Assembly (NCBI RefSeq): GCF_007845635.1
Contig: NZ_SELG01000037.1
Location: forward strand, 1 to 64,000
From: Apibacter muscae
GTDB taxonomy: Bacteria > Bacteroidota > Bacteroidia > Flavobacteriales > Weeksellaceae
Direction: 5' to 3'
DNA length: 64,000 nt
The notes under the pieces were generated by a model that was given only the letters and a program-made list of their open reading frames with translations, had not been told where the DNA came from and ran no database searches. This document shows, in pieces, positions 7,087 through 15,234 of this stretch. The position numbers and the translations under genes are program-made. Every line of letters starts with the position of its first letter. Within the stretch, counting starts at the first letter, position 1.

Positions 7087-7320
7087 TTGGAAAAAGATAA
7101 AATTCTAAAAATTATTGGAAAAAGAATTAAACAGGTTAGAGAATCTAAAGGATTTTCTCAACTTGAATTAGTGGGAAAAATGCTGGGAGATATAGATCCT
7201 ACCAATATTTCCAGAATAGAGTCAGGAAGAACCAATCCTACCATTTATACTCTGTATAGAATAGCGGAAGCTTTGGAAGTGTCTCTTGAGGAGTTGGTGA
7301 GTATTGAAATTTCAAATTAG
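7087..7320 (+). CDS. XRE/Cro-family transcriptional regulator (77 aa)
   Basis: The whole protein is one HTH_3 domain: KIIGKRIKQVRESKGFSQLELVGKM forms helices 1-2, and DPTNISRIESGRTNPTIYTL the recognition helix and following turn, with the standard end (LYRIAEALEVSLEELV). The start is a TTG codon at 7087; no ATG is available upstream in frame. It binds DNA as a dimer and is probably the element's repressor or an antitoxin-like regulator. It is transcribed away from the membrane protein gene at 6584-6991, with palindromes in between. Confidence 0.85.
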   Translation: MEKDKILKIIGKRIKQVRESKGFSQLELVGKMLGDIDPTNISRIESGRTNPTIYTLYRIAEALEVSLEELVSIEISN

Positions 7321-7696
7321 GCTATTAGGCAGTTATCTATTGAAAACCTGCTATTTTCTTAACTAATTTAAAATACCGAGATTAAAACTTTAAATAATTG
7401 TTTTTTATATTCTTTTTCTTTAAAATTTAGCTATAACTATATTCTATGGTCTAGAGACACCTCTGTTTCAATTCTATATATATTGGGTATATGGGGTTCT
7501 CTTACTCTCTCCTACTGTTTTTTTAAATATAAAACTCCCAACATAATAGAATTAGGATTTTATTCTGTTTTTTTTATCTTTTATAGATTCATAAATTGGA
7601 TAGGATCTGGGGAAGTTATTCTATAGAAGTATTCTATCAAGCTAAAAAAGTGATAGAGTGATGTTTTTTAAACTTTTTTATATTTACTTTTATTTT
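7321..7696. other. Gene-free stretch, nothing recognised
   Basis: About 375 AT-rich bases between the end of the XRE gene and the end of the RadC-like gene. Both strands were read in all frames. There is no open frame of useful length, no RNA gene and no strong hairpin with T-run. Confidence 0.4.
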
Positions 7697-8131
7697 TTAT
7701 AGATTTCCTTGGTCTGCAAAGCTATAATAATGTTCTTTAGCAATAATGATGTGATCCAGTAGAACTAATTCTAATAGACTACAGGCTTGTTTTATTTTTT
7801 TAGTTAGTTCTTTATCTTTTAGGGAAGGTTTGTTATTTCCACTGGGATGGTTATGGACTACTATAATGGCAGAAGCATTGGTTTTTAGAGCTGTACTTAG
7901 TATTAGTCTTATGTCTACATAACAGGCTGAAATTCCTCCTTTAGCTAGGCTATAATAACCTAACACTATATTAGCTTGATTCAAATAGAGTACTTTTACT
8001 TCTTCTTGTAGTTCTAGGGTATTCTTATTCCAGATGGATAGGGCTAAATGATAAAGTTGTTCACTATTTTCTAATTTAATTTTTTTTTCGTTTTTATTGG
8101 TATAGGAGACTTTTATTTCAGATGCTTTCAT
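7697..8131 (-). CDS. RadC-like JAB/MPN domain protein
   Basis: A 144-residue protein that consists of the JAMM metalloprotease-fold domain of RadC proteins. The zinc site motif is visible as VVHNHPSGNNKPSLKD (His-x-His, Ser, Asp). The segment VLYLNQANIVLGYYSLAKGG is the usual RadC core strand. Chromosomal RadC carries an extra helix-hairpin-helix part that is absent here; this short form is typical of plasmids, integrative elements and phages. Its molecular role remains unsettled even in well-studied bacteria. Confidence 0.85.
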   Translation of the reverse strand: MKASEIKVSYTNKNEKKIKLENSEQLYHLALSIWNKNTLELQEEVKVLYLNQANIVLGYYSLAKGGISACYVDIRLILSTALKTNASAIIVVHNHPSGNNKPSLKDKELTKKIKQACSLLELVLLDHIIIAKEHYYSFADQGNL

Positions 8132-8276
8132 GATTGTATTTTTTATATAGATTGAATATAGTGATATGGTTATATAAGCAATAAGTAGATATTTATTTTT
8201 AAAATAAAAGTTTTCTAAAAAAGATCACTTTAGCACTTTTTAGTAGACTTAGATTATAGATTAGTTATAGTATATT

Positions 8277-8615
8277 TTAGTTTTCTTCTTGCTCTAGGGA
8301 TAAAATAAAGTCTATATCTTCAGGATGGGTAATTTGTTTATCTGAGAGCATTTCCAGTAGTTCTTCTTTAAAGCCTTCTATTCCTTTATAGGGGGTAGTG
8401 TGGAATAATTCCAGATTTCCATTATAAACCATTAAGACTTGATAGTCTGCATTGGTTAGAAATAGCATTCCACTGCAATGATTAAACATAATAGTAACTT
8501 CTTGTTTTATAAAGGATTCTGGAATTTTATATTCATTGTAAAGAGTTAAGAGTTCTATAACTAAGGCTAATTCTCTATAGCCAAAGTTTTCTAAGTTAGT
8601 AAGGGTAGATATCAT
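8277..8615 (-). CDS. Element-encoded hypothetical protein (112 aa)
   Basis: A soluble acidic protein starting MISTLTNLENFGYRELAL and ending in LSLEQEEN. It has no signal peptide or membrane segment and no recognised motif. It is transcribed in the same direction as the RadC-like gene and the following 134-residue protein gene, suggesting a backbone operon of the element. Similar small proteins accompany RadC and ATPase genes in Bacteroidota elements as far as I recall, but the function is unknown. Confidence 0.65.
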   Translation of the reverse strand: MISTLTNLENFGYRELALVIELLTLYNEYKIPESFIKQEVTIMFNHCSGMLFLTNADYQVLMVYNGNLELFHTTPYKGIEGFKEELLEMLSDKQITHPEDIDFILSLEQEEN

Positions 8616-8736
8616 AAGTGAGTAAATAAGTAAATAATAAAAAATCCTTCCATTTCTGTGAGATTACTAAGTAGGGTAAAAACAAAAGTGGAAGGAATTA
8701 GTGAGTAATATTCAGAGATATTTATATTAGAAGAAC

Positions 8737-9141
8737 CTAAACTACTAATTCTTCATTGGTTTGAAAGGAATGATTTTCTGCTAGTTCTCTTTGTACATAG
8801 GAAGAATGATTCTGAGTTGTAGATTGATTGGGAGAAATAGCAGAGTTATTTTCTGGAACATACTCATAGCTATGACTAAGTAAAATTATTTCTTCTGTAT
8901 CTTTGATAGTATAGGAATAAGGTTCACATTCTACTTTTTCTATTTTTCCTTGTATCTGAGTTCCTATAAGAGCTTGACAAGTAGGTTCATCAAAGGTAGA
9001 AGGTAAATAGGCTTTTTTGGCTGTGGCATAGAATTTTCCTGTGGTCTTGGATTGTATCATTTCTATTCCTCCACTAATTTCCAGAATAAAGAAGTCTTGG
9101 TTATCTTTTTGTCTTTTTTTGTAATTGATAATGGTTACCAT
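8737..9141 (-). CDS. Element-encoded hypothetical protein (134 aa)
   Basis: The first 90 residues look like a compact beta-rich domain (MVTIINYKKRQKDNQDFFIL ... SKTTGKFYATAKKAYLPSTF), followed by a low-complexity Ser/Asn/Gln-rich tail. A short folded domain plus flexible polar tail is reminiscent of nucleic-acid binding accessory proteins, but no family is recognised. It is the most upstream gene of the minus-strand backbone set, starting next to the G-rich island at 9268, so its promoter must lie there. Confidence 0.6.
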   Translation of the reverse strand: MVTIINYKKRQKDNQDFFILEISGGIEMIQSKTTGKFYATAKKAYLPSTFDEPTCQALIGTQIQGKIEKVECEPYSYTIKDTEEIILLSHSYEYVPENNSAISPNQSTTQNHSSYVQRELAENHSFQTNEELVV

Positions 9142-9267
9142 GATTTTTGTGTTTTTGTGTGAATGTTTTAAGTTAGATTGGTTTTTAATAGAATTTAGGT
9201 TTAGTAGTGAGTTTCAGCTATCACCTTGAATTTATTTATGGTTCTGAAAGGTTTTGTTTATTTTTTA

Positions 9268-9458
9268 TGGGCGGGGGGAGTTTTTCCCTGTAAATCAGTG
9301 GGGGGCTTTCGTATAGGGTGGTTTGCGCTTTCAATTTTTTTTAGAAAAATTTTTAGAAAAAAAATAAATATATTTATATTATTTTAAAACTTTTATTTAT
9401 ATTATTTATAATCTATTAATATCTTTTTTTATTAAAAAAATATTAAAATAAAATTACT
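9268..9458. other. G-rich island next to an extremely AT-rich tract (origin-like)
   Basis: From about 9268 to 9331 the plus strand is strikingly G-rich (GGGCGGGGGGAG, GTGGGGGGC, TAGGGTGG), unlike anything else in the window. It is followed by more than 100 bases that are nearly pure A/T (9332-9450). It lies between divergent genes. A GC block beside an easily melted tract resembles a replication or transfer origin, or a structured promoter region. No relaxase gene is nearby. Confidence 0.45.
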
Positions 9459-9500
9459 TTGTATATTTATACCTCATTTTTTATATTTAATAATGTAGTC

Positions 9501-10439
9501 ATGGGTGAATGGTCTAAATCTATAGGGGAAAAAGGTGAAAATATTGTAAAATTTGTATTTGAAGATATTCTAAATTTTAATTCACTAATAGAAAATGAAT
9601 CTATAAATTGTATAAAAGGCTCAAAACATAAGGATAAAAAAGCTAAGTCTAATAGAACAACACATGGAATAGATGGATTAATATCTTATCAAAGCCCATT
9701 AGAGGATTATTCTTTAGATATTGGTATAATTTCTTCAAAATACGTGGTTGATGAATACCTTAAATATCCTATTAGTTTATTTAAAGCACATTTAAGAGAT
9801 TTAGCACAATCCATTGAGTGTTTTAATCACTCTAAATTAAAAAATAATATTAATCGTAATTTTGCAGGAATTAATAAAACAGAAATATTTGGAATTCTAG
9901 TATGGTTATCAAATACTAGTGATTTAAATTTTGATTTAGTTTCTAAAGTTGATAATATTTTGATAGATAGTGATCTTGTATTTGATAAAATAATATTACT
10001 AGATAACAATAAAATTAACTTTTTATATGAAAGTATTTTCAGGAATAAAGAGGTATTTGGTGCTGAAAAAGTTGATTTTGTTTATCATAATAGTGGCTTA
10101 AATTTTCTAGCTAGTCAAAATAATTATTATGGTAAAATATTTCCATTAAATTATCTTTATTCTGATATTATACCATTACGAATTGAAGATAGCAATAAAA
10201 TTATATTATCAATTTTTATTAATGATGATTACCAAGAGGAACAATTATCACAAATTTTACATTTTGCAAAGTCATTTGATCACTTAAATGCTGTTGATAA
10301 AGTGACTATCAAATATCGAAGTTATGATAGCTTAATTAATGAAAAATCTGTAAAAGAAAAACTTATAAAGTTTCCAAATTATAAATTGAATCAAAATTTA
10401 GAATTAAAAAAATTTCCTTCTGATTTTAGAAATAGTTAA
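9501..10439 (+). CDS. GapS4a-like PD-(D/E)XK nuclease-type protein (candidate defence gene)
   Basis: A 312-residue soluble protein. The ATG at 9501 (MGEWSKSIGEKGE) is preferred over the TTG at 9459, which would add an aromatic 14-residue leader. The N-terminal 85 residues look like a PD-(D/E)XK nuclease core: a helix with GEKGENIV (Glu10/Glu13), HGIDG (Asp58) and IISSKY (Lys80), though the usual acidic residue before the Lys is Ser. From memory this matches the GapS4a component of the two-gene GAPS4 anti-phage system. The next gene begins one base after its stop and fits GapS4b. Alternative: a restriction-like protein of another two-gene system. Its location in a tRNA-integrated element supports a defence role. 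Confidence 0.65.
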   Translation: MGEWSKSIGEKGENIVKFVFEDILNFNSLIENESINCIKGSKHKDKKAKSNRTTHGIDGLISYQSPLEDYSLDIGIISSKYVVDEYLKYPISLFKAHLRDLAQSIECFNHSKLKNNINRNFAGINKTEIFGILVWLSNTSDLNFDLVSKVDNILIDSDLVFDKIILLDNNKINFLYESIFRNKEVFGAEKVDFVYHNSGLNFLASQNNYYGKIFPLNYLYSDIIPLRIEDSNKIILSIFINDDYQEEQLSQILHFAKSFDHLNAVDKVTIKYRSYDSLINEKSVKEKLIKFPNYKLNQNLELKKFPSDFRNS

Positions 10440-10440
10440 T

Positions 10441-11547
10441 ATGAAAAAAGAGCTTTTACCTCAAGGTGATTATATAAGACAACTTCTTATAAAATCAAAT
10501 GTATCAAATTCGAATATTAATCAAATGTTAAGAGAGAAAGGAGTTTTTCTTGGACATAATGAAAAAAATAATTCAGTTCCATTATTAATGAAAAGCATAA
10601 TAAGTCCAAGGGATTATGAAATTTTATATAATACACAAAAAACTAAAGAAGAAACTATTAAATATAGAACATCTTCAATAAAATGTAGTTCAGATTTTGA
10701 CTTTACAGATCTTTTAGAAGGTAATATTGATTTACATAATTTAATTATTGAAAGGCATACATATAAACCTAATTATAAAATAATTGGTAATCCCTCATTT
10801 TATTTTGAAAATGAAAATACAGCTATATTCGAATATAATATAGAAAGAGAAAATATATTAAGTGATTGGACGAATAATAAAACTTATCATTCCGGAGCTA
10901 TAACTTTAAATAAAATATCAGATGTAGATATTCAAATTTCAGTACAGCAAAATTCAACTTCTAAAGAAACACTTGAAGTTAATAATATCCTAATGAATAT
11001 TTTAAAAGAAAAGATGCAACAAAAATCAATTATCACTTCAAATGAAGATATAATAACTGTAAAATTTAACCATTTTAATAATACATCAAGAGTCAAATTT
11101 TTTTATTCTTTTCTTAGTGATTTTAATATTTATCTTGAATTTAAATCAATTACGGATATTGATCTATATTTAGATGAAAGTATTGTAAGTCATGAAGATG
11201 TGAAAATATTTCTTGATGAAATTGATAATTTAAAACTAAATGGAAAAGGATTACAAAATCATTTACTTTTAAGAGATGAAAAATATTTTCCTAAATTAAT
11301 TTTCGGATCTATAAAATTAAAATATAAGATAAATTACAAAAGTATTGAGGGAGGAGCTATTATAGACTTAGGGTTTCCTGATTATGTTAAAAATAAAGAT
11401 GAAAATTCTGAATTCCAATTTTCTATAGATTTAATTCTAAATAAACAAGATAGACAATCTAGTATTGAAAATAAAATTAGAAAAAAATTATTGGATTTGT
11501 TTGAAATAAAAAAAGTTGAGAGTTATGAAAGGTTAAAAATAATATAG
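10441..11547 (+). CDS. GapS4b-like partner protein (candidate defence gene)
   Basis: A 368-residue soluble protein starting one base after the previous gene, so the two form an operon. The N-terminus (MKKELLPQGDYIRQLLIKSN, then NQMLREKGVFLG and LLMKSIISPRDYEIL) resembles a small helical DNA-binding or SAP-like region, and matches my recollection of GapS4b proteins. The remainder alternates charged and hydrophobic strands with no catalytic motif that I can name. In GAPS4 both proteins are needed for abortive protection against phage. Here the pair is supported by gene order and the N-terminal pattern of both proteins; a homology search would settle it. Confidence 0.6.
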   Translation: MKKELLPQGDYIRQLLIKSNVSNSNINQMLREKGVFLGHNEKNNSVPLLMKSIISPRDYEILYNTQKTKEETIKYRTSSIKCSSDFDFTDLLEGNIDLHNLIIERHTYKPNYKIIGNPSFYFENENTAIFEYNIERENILSDWTNNKTYHSGAITLNKISDVDIQISVQQNSTSKETLEVNNILMNILKEKMQQKSIITSNEDIITVKFNHFNNTSRVKFFYSFLSDFNIYLEFKSITDIDLYLDESIVSHEDVKIFLDEIDNLKLNGKGLQNHLLLRDEKYFPKLIFGSIKLKYKINYKSIEGGAIIDLGFPDYVKNKDENSEFQFSIDLILNKQDRQSSIENKIRKKLLDLFEIKKVESYERLKII

Positions 11548-11553
11548 AATGTA

Positions 11554-12227
11554 GTGGGAAAGGTATTAATAAGTTTGATAATAGTATTTTCTCTTATTAT
11601 ACAAAGATTTGAGAGTAATATCTCTAATGAGAAATTAAATAAAAAAATGTTGAACTATCACTTCATTGTAAAAAATCACTTTGATTTGATTGTCAGCTCC
11701 AACTATAATACTGTTTCGAAAAAAGTAATAGGAAAATAGCTCTCTTTTTTATTTGTCCTACTTGCAATTATTAATTATATAAGTATTAGTATATTCGGGA
11801 ACGATTCCGAAAATGTACTTCTTAAAAATCGAGTATTATTTATATTATCTGTTACAACACTACTATCTTTGTATGGATTTATAAGCCCCAAATGGGATTT
11901 ATTCATTATGATAACCATCGTTTTTTTAAGTGGTGGCCTTTTAGGATTATTTTATTTAATGAAAATTACAATCCTTATATTTCTCAATATACAACAAGTG
12001 GAAAAATATTTATTGCAATTTGTATAATTATTGCAATAGTTATACTTTTACTTATATTTGTTCTATATCATTTTATATTTAAAGTAATTTCATATATTTT
12101 TTATTTTATTCTCAAAAATTATTTTAAACTATGTTTATATCTTAATCCTCAAAAACCTCTTAAACCTTTTGTTATAATAATAGAATTATTAACCATAATT
12201 TTTATACCAATATTTAGCTTATTATAA
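11554..12227 (+). pseudogene. Broken multi-pass membrane protein gene
   Basis: The pieces read as one decayed gene. A first part (11554-11736, GTG start only) ends at a TAG (11737-11739). The same frame continues without a start through LFVLLAIINYISISIF, LSVTTLLSLYGF and FLSGGLLGLFYL to about 11965. The sequence then shifts frame to FNENYNPYISQYTTSGK followed by three more hydrophobic segments and a stop at 12225-12227. Altogether this gives a protein of about 220 residues with five or six membrane helices. It begins seven bases after the GapS4b-like gene, so it may once have been a third cargo gene of that module. The 111-residue frame from 11892 alone is probably not a real protein. Confidence 0.6.
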
Positions 12228-12249
12228 TATTAAAAAATAATAATAGGAA

Positions 12250-13521
12250 TTAATCTTTAGCAATAACGCTTATACTATTAGTAGCATCTTGGATAGCTGT
12301 TTCTGCTAATTTTCTTCTTGCATTTTCAGAAAAATAACCACTAGCTAGAGGAACAAAAAATAGAGCAATAGCTGAACTTTTTTGAGCCAATGAATTTTCA
12401 TTTTCTAAAGACCATTTATTATTATATAGCTTATCATCTATGTGAGATATACCATTATCCCTCATGGTAGGAGTAATCCTATTTTGATTATAAATGCTAT
12501 TTCTACGCATGGAATCATACACATGTTGATAATTTGGATTAGTTTGTATTTCTGACCATAAATTCCTAGCTGTTTCTGAGTTCAATTGTTGCCTACTCAT
12601 AGAAACTAGCTCTCTAAATTTAGCTAATAATACTTCATCTTGTATAACTACTTGTCCTGTTTTATATAATACAACAGCATCTTCTAATGTTGGTGGCGCT
12701 AATGTTGATGCATTATCTTTTAAAGTGTTATAGGTTTCTTCACCTATGGTTACCATATTACTACAATCTTTCTTTTCAGCTTCATTTATTCTCTGATAAA
12801 TTTCATTATTTGCATAATTATCATTTCCTCTCATTATGCTACTTTGTACAGATGACATAGCGTAAGTTGTAGCAATTCCTGCATAAGTATATGGAGAGCC
12901 AAAAGCACCAAAAATCTTTCTCATACTATTAGTAAAAAATTGTAACCCAGAGCCAGAAGTGGAAGCTATTGGTTTTCCTAATAAATATCCTGATGCAATA
13001 GCTCCAGCAGTAATAATTGCTGTTTCTTTTATATTTTCATATGCAATAGATTTTGCAGCCTGACTTGCTACATCATAACTAATCATAGGTTGTAGTACAC
13101 CGCCACTTTTACAAGTAAGCATGGATTCTTGGGTAATAGCTTCATAACCATTAAAATATACTGTTGTTTTATAGTTTATCCATTTCCCTTCTTTCAAAGG
13201 AGAAGAGCAATCATGAGTTACTATAGTTATAGTAGCTCCAGCAATTAAAACTACTGCACATATACCAGCTACAGCCCATCCAATAGGATTAGAAGCTAAA
13301 ATTAGCCCTACAGCTAACCCTGCTATTGCCATCCATAAATTCATTGGCTTTTTACAGATAAATTTTTCATTTGTATTTTTATCCTCTACAGTTAAGAGTG
13401 CTTTATCTTTTTTGTAAAAAACAGAAACTTTATTTCGAGTAGGAATTAATTTTTTAGGGTCTGTATTTTCCTGATAGGTACAAACTACATAAGTGTCTTT
13501 AGATATATATGATTTACTCAT
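12250..13521 (-). CDS. PAAR-like/DUF4280-type protein, candidate secreted effector
   Basis: A 423-residue protein. The first 60 residues are polar; residues 60-103 hold two adjacent hydrophobic helices (MAIAGLAVGLILASNPIGWA and AGICAVVLIAGATITIV). They are followed by HDCSSPLKEGKW, VYFNGYEAITQES and LTCKSGGVLQP, which resemble the PAAR-like DUF4280/DUF4150 fold that caps type VI spikes. The remaining 250 residues contain further small hydrophobic helices and a polar C-terminal domain of unknown activity. The gene ends an operon with a LysM protein and a small membrane protein. This is compatible with an orphan T6SS or polymorphic-toxin effector; the toxic activity is not recognisable. Confidence 0.6.
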   Translation of the reverse strand: MSKSYISKDTYVVCTYQENTDPKKLIPTRNKVSVFYKKDKALLTVEDKNTNEKFICKKPMNLWMAIAGLAVGLILASNPIGWAVAGICAVVLIAGATITIVTHDCSSPLKEGKWINYKTTVYFNGYEAITQESMLTCKSGGVLQPMISYDVASQAAKSIAYENIKETAIITAGAIASGYLLGKPIASTSGSGLQFFTNSMRKIFGAFGSPYTYAGIATTYAMSSVQSSIMRGNDNYANNEIYQRINEAEKKDCSNMVTIGEETYNTLKDNASTLAPPTLEDAVVLYKTGQVVIQDEVLLAKFRELVSMSRQQLNSETARNLWSEIQTNPNYQHVYDSMRRNSIYNQNRITPTMRDNGISHIDDKLYNNKWSLENENSLAQKSSAIALFFVPLASGYFSENARRKLAETAIQDATNSISVIAKD

Positions 13522-13558
13522 TTTTACTAATAGATATAATTTTTATAGGGCTATATAT

Positions 13559-13996
13559 TTAAAAATAAATAAGTTTTTTATCTAAATAATAAATACTTTT
13601 TTGATAATCATAAGTATATCCCTCATCATCTGTTTGTATGATTTTATACACTACTTTTTTTAAATTTTTATCTTGAGGATTATTTCGTAAAACGTTATTT
13701 AAGACATCTAATTTTTTTTCAATTTCTCCATCACTACTTTTTTTATAAGTTTTGATAAATTCTTCAAATTTATACTTATATTCAAAAAGTTCTTTTACTA
13801 TTTCTTCTTTATTGGTAATTTCATAAATAGGCTCTCCCGCATTTTTTTTAACCTCAACTTCACTAATACCTAATTCAGCAAATTTAAAATTAGGAGTTTC
13901 ATGACTTTTTTCTTCTTTATTAAAATAGTAACAAAATATACCTACTAATCCTGCCAGAATAACAATAATAATTAAGGTATTTTTTTGTTTATTCAT
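13559..13996 (-). CDS. Membrane-anchored hypothetical protein (145 aa)
   Basis: One N-terminal membrane helix (residues 7-25, TLIIIVILAGLVGIFCYYF) followed by about 115 polar, Lys/Glu-rich residues that would lie in the periplasm. No motif is recognised. It is 11 bases downstream of the LysM gene and 37 bases upstream of the PAAR-like gene, so it is translated from the same message. A periplasmic-facing anchored protein between a loader-like and an effector-like protein could be an immunity protein or adaptor, which is inference only. Confidence 0.55.
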   Translation of the reverse strand: MNKQKNTLIIIVILAGLVGIFCYYFNKEEKSHETPNFKFAELGISEVEVKKNAGEPIYEITNKEEIVKELFEYKYKFEEFIKTYKKSSDGEIEKKLDVLNNVLRNNPQDKNLKKVVYKIIQTDDEGYTYDYQKSIYYLDKKLIYF

Positions 13997-14007
13997 AAAT
14001 TATATCT

Positions 14008-15066
14008 TTAAAGTTCAACCTTTTTTAATTCATACTTAGTAACAGTAGCATAATTATTTTTTATTTGTTCACTTATAGAAGCAGTTGCATGAATCATTAA
14101 TCCTGTTTTATTCTCTATAACATAGGTTATCCTGTAGATATAATCAAACTCAGTAAAAGAATATTTAATTAATGGTTTATACATCTCATTATAGTATTTA
14201 ATTAATATAGCTTCATCCAAATTTTCTTTAACCAAAGTACCAACTAATCTATAAGTAGTTGATAAATCATCTTCTGATACTTTAGTATTTATAACTTTAA
14301 TTTTTAATTTTACAGTAGGATAAATTTGAGATTGTTGTTCTATTATATAATCATTTAGTTCATCTTCTAAATTAGCCTTTAATAGAATATGGTAAAATAA
14401 ATTTTTATCAAGTATATTGGAAATTTCTTCATTATTTGAAAATTCTTTATTTCCATTTTTAATAAAATTCTTAATAGTATCAGGGCTTCTTTTTTCTAGT
14501 TCTTGAAAAAAGGGAATATTTTTAACTTCATTGTTAGAAAAAAAATCCCAATTTTTTTTTAATTCTTTCAAGTTATATATTTGTGATATTTTACCTAAAT
14601 TATTTTGAGTAAAGATTATTTTCTTTCGTAAAAATTCTACTTGTTTAATTAACTCGAATGCTTCACCTATTCCATCTGGTTCAATAGAAGTTATATAATC
14701 TTCTAAATTTATTTTAAAATACTTTTTAGAATCTTTTTCTAAAGAAGAAAGTAAATATTGTGTTTTTATTTCACAAGAAAAATGAGGTTTACCATCAACG
14801 GTAACTAGATTATTTTGATTGCATCTATAACGGGCTTTTTGAGTAAAGTTTTCTAATAAGTTATTATTTTCTTGCTCTGTTTTTATTTTTTTAGTAATAG
14901 GTACCTTAATTTGTTGTCCATATCCTACATAAGTACTTCCAAAAGGAACTTTGAAAAATCTAACATTTGGATTTAAGGATTTAATATCCTCCGGGGATAT
15001 ATTAAATTTTTCTGCTATAGATGATAATTTCTCCTCTTCATATACTGTATATATTTTATATTCCAT
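14008..15066 (-). CDS. LysM-domain protein, probable effector adaptor
   Basis: A 352-residue protein whose first 55 residues form a LysM domain (YTVYEEEKLSSIAEKFNISP, then IKSLNPNVRF and YGQQIKVPI). LysM binds N-acetylglucosamine polymers, but it also appears at the N-terminus of chaperone- or loader-type proteins beside PAAR-like genes in Bacteroidota. There is no signal peptide, so it is a cytoplasmic or non-classically exported protein. The remaining 300 residues have no recognised domain and are rich in Lys, Asn and Glu. It heads a three-gene operon with the anchored protein and the PAAR-like protein. Confidence 0.75.
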   Translation of the reverse strand: MEYKIYTVYEEEKLSSIAEKFNISPEDIKSLNPNVRFFKVPFGSTYVGYGQQIKVPITKKIKTEQENNNLLENFTQKARYRCNQNNLVTVDGKPHFSCEIKTQYLLSSLEKDSKKYFKINLEDYITSIEPDGIGEAFELIKQVEFLRKKIIFTQNNLGKISQIYNLKELKKNWDFFSNNEVKNIPFFQELEKRSPDTIKNFIKNGNKEFSNNEEISNILDKNLFYHILLKANLEDELNDYIIEQQSQIYPTVKLKIKVINTKVSEDDLSTTYRLVGTLVKENLDEAILIKYYNEMYKPLIKYSFTEFDYIYRITYVIENKTGLMIHATASISEQIKNNYATVTKYELKKVEL

Positions 15067-15198
15067 AATAATAAGTTTAACAAATAACTCTTCAAATGTA
15101 GGTATTTTTGTTCTTTTTTGGATAAACTTTATTTTTATTTTAGTATTAATGGGTGTATTGGTTGCGATTTTATTTCTGTTAGGTAGTTTTTATGGTAT

Positions 15199-15228
15199 AA
15201 AAATCCATCCTATAGACATATAGGATGG
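15199..15228 (-). terminator. Terminator of the DUF3871 gene
   Basis: A 10-bp perfect stem (CCATCCTATA at 15205-15214 with its complement at 15219-15228), loop GACA, followed on the minus strand by ATTTTTATA. It lies just past the stop of the DUF3871 gene and separates it from the LysM operon. Confidence 0.7.
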
Positions 15229-15234
15229 TCTTAA

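Noticed and set aside
9459-9500. Earlier TTG start for the GapS4a-like gene
   Set aside because: The added leader is aromatic and lies in the AT-rich promoter zone; MGEWSK at 9501 fits the family start.
11892-12227. Separate 111-aa membrane protein gene
   Set aside because: Its first 20 codons are out of frame with the hydrophobic protein that runs into it; it is better read as the last part of a frame-shifted gene.
14951-15223. Open frame on the plus strand with a hydrophobic segment, before the DUF3871 terminator
   Set aside because: Most of it overlaps the 5' end of the LysM gene on the other strand; the hydrophobic part has no good start codon and runs into a terminator stem.
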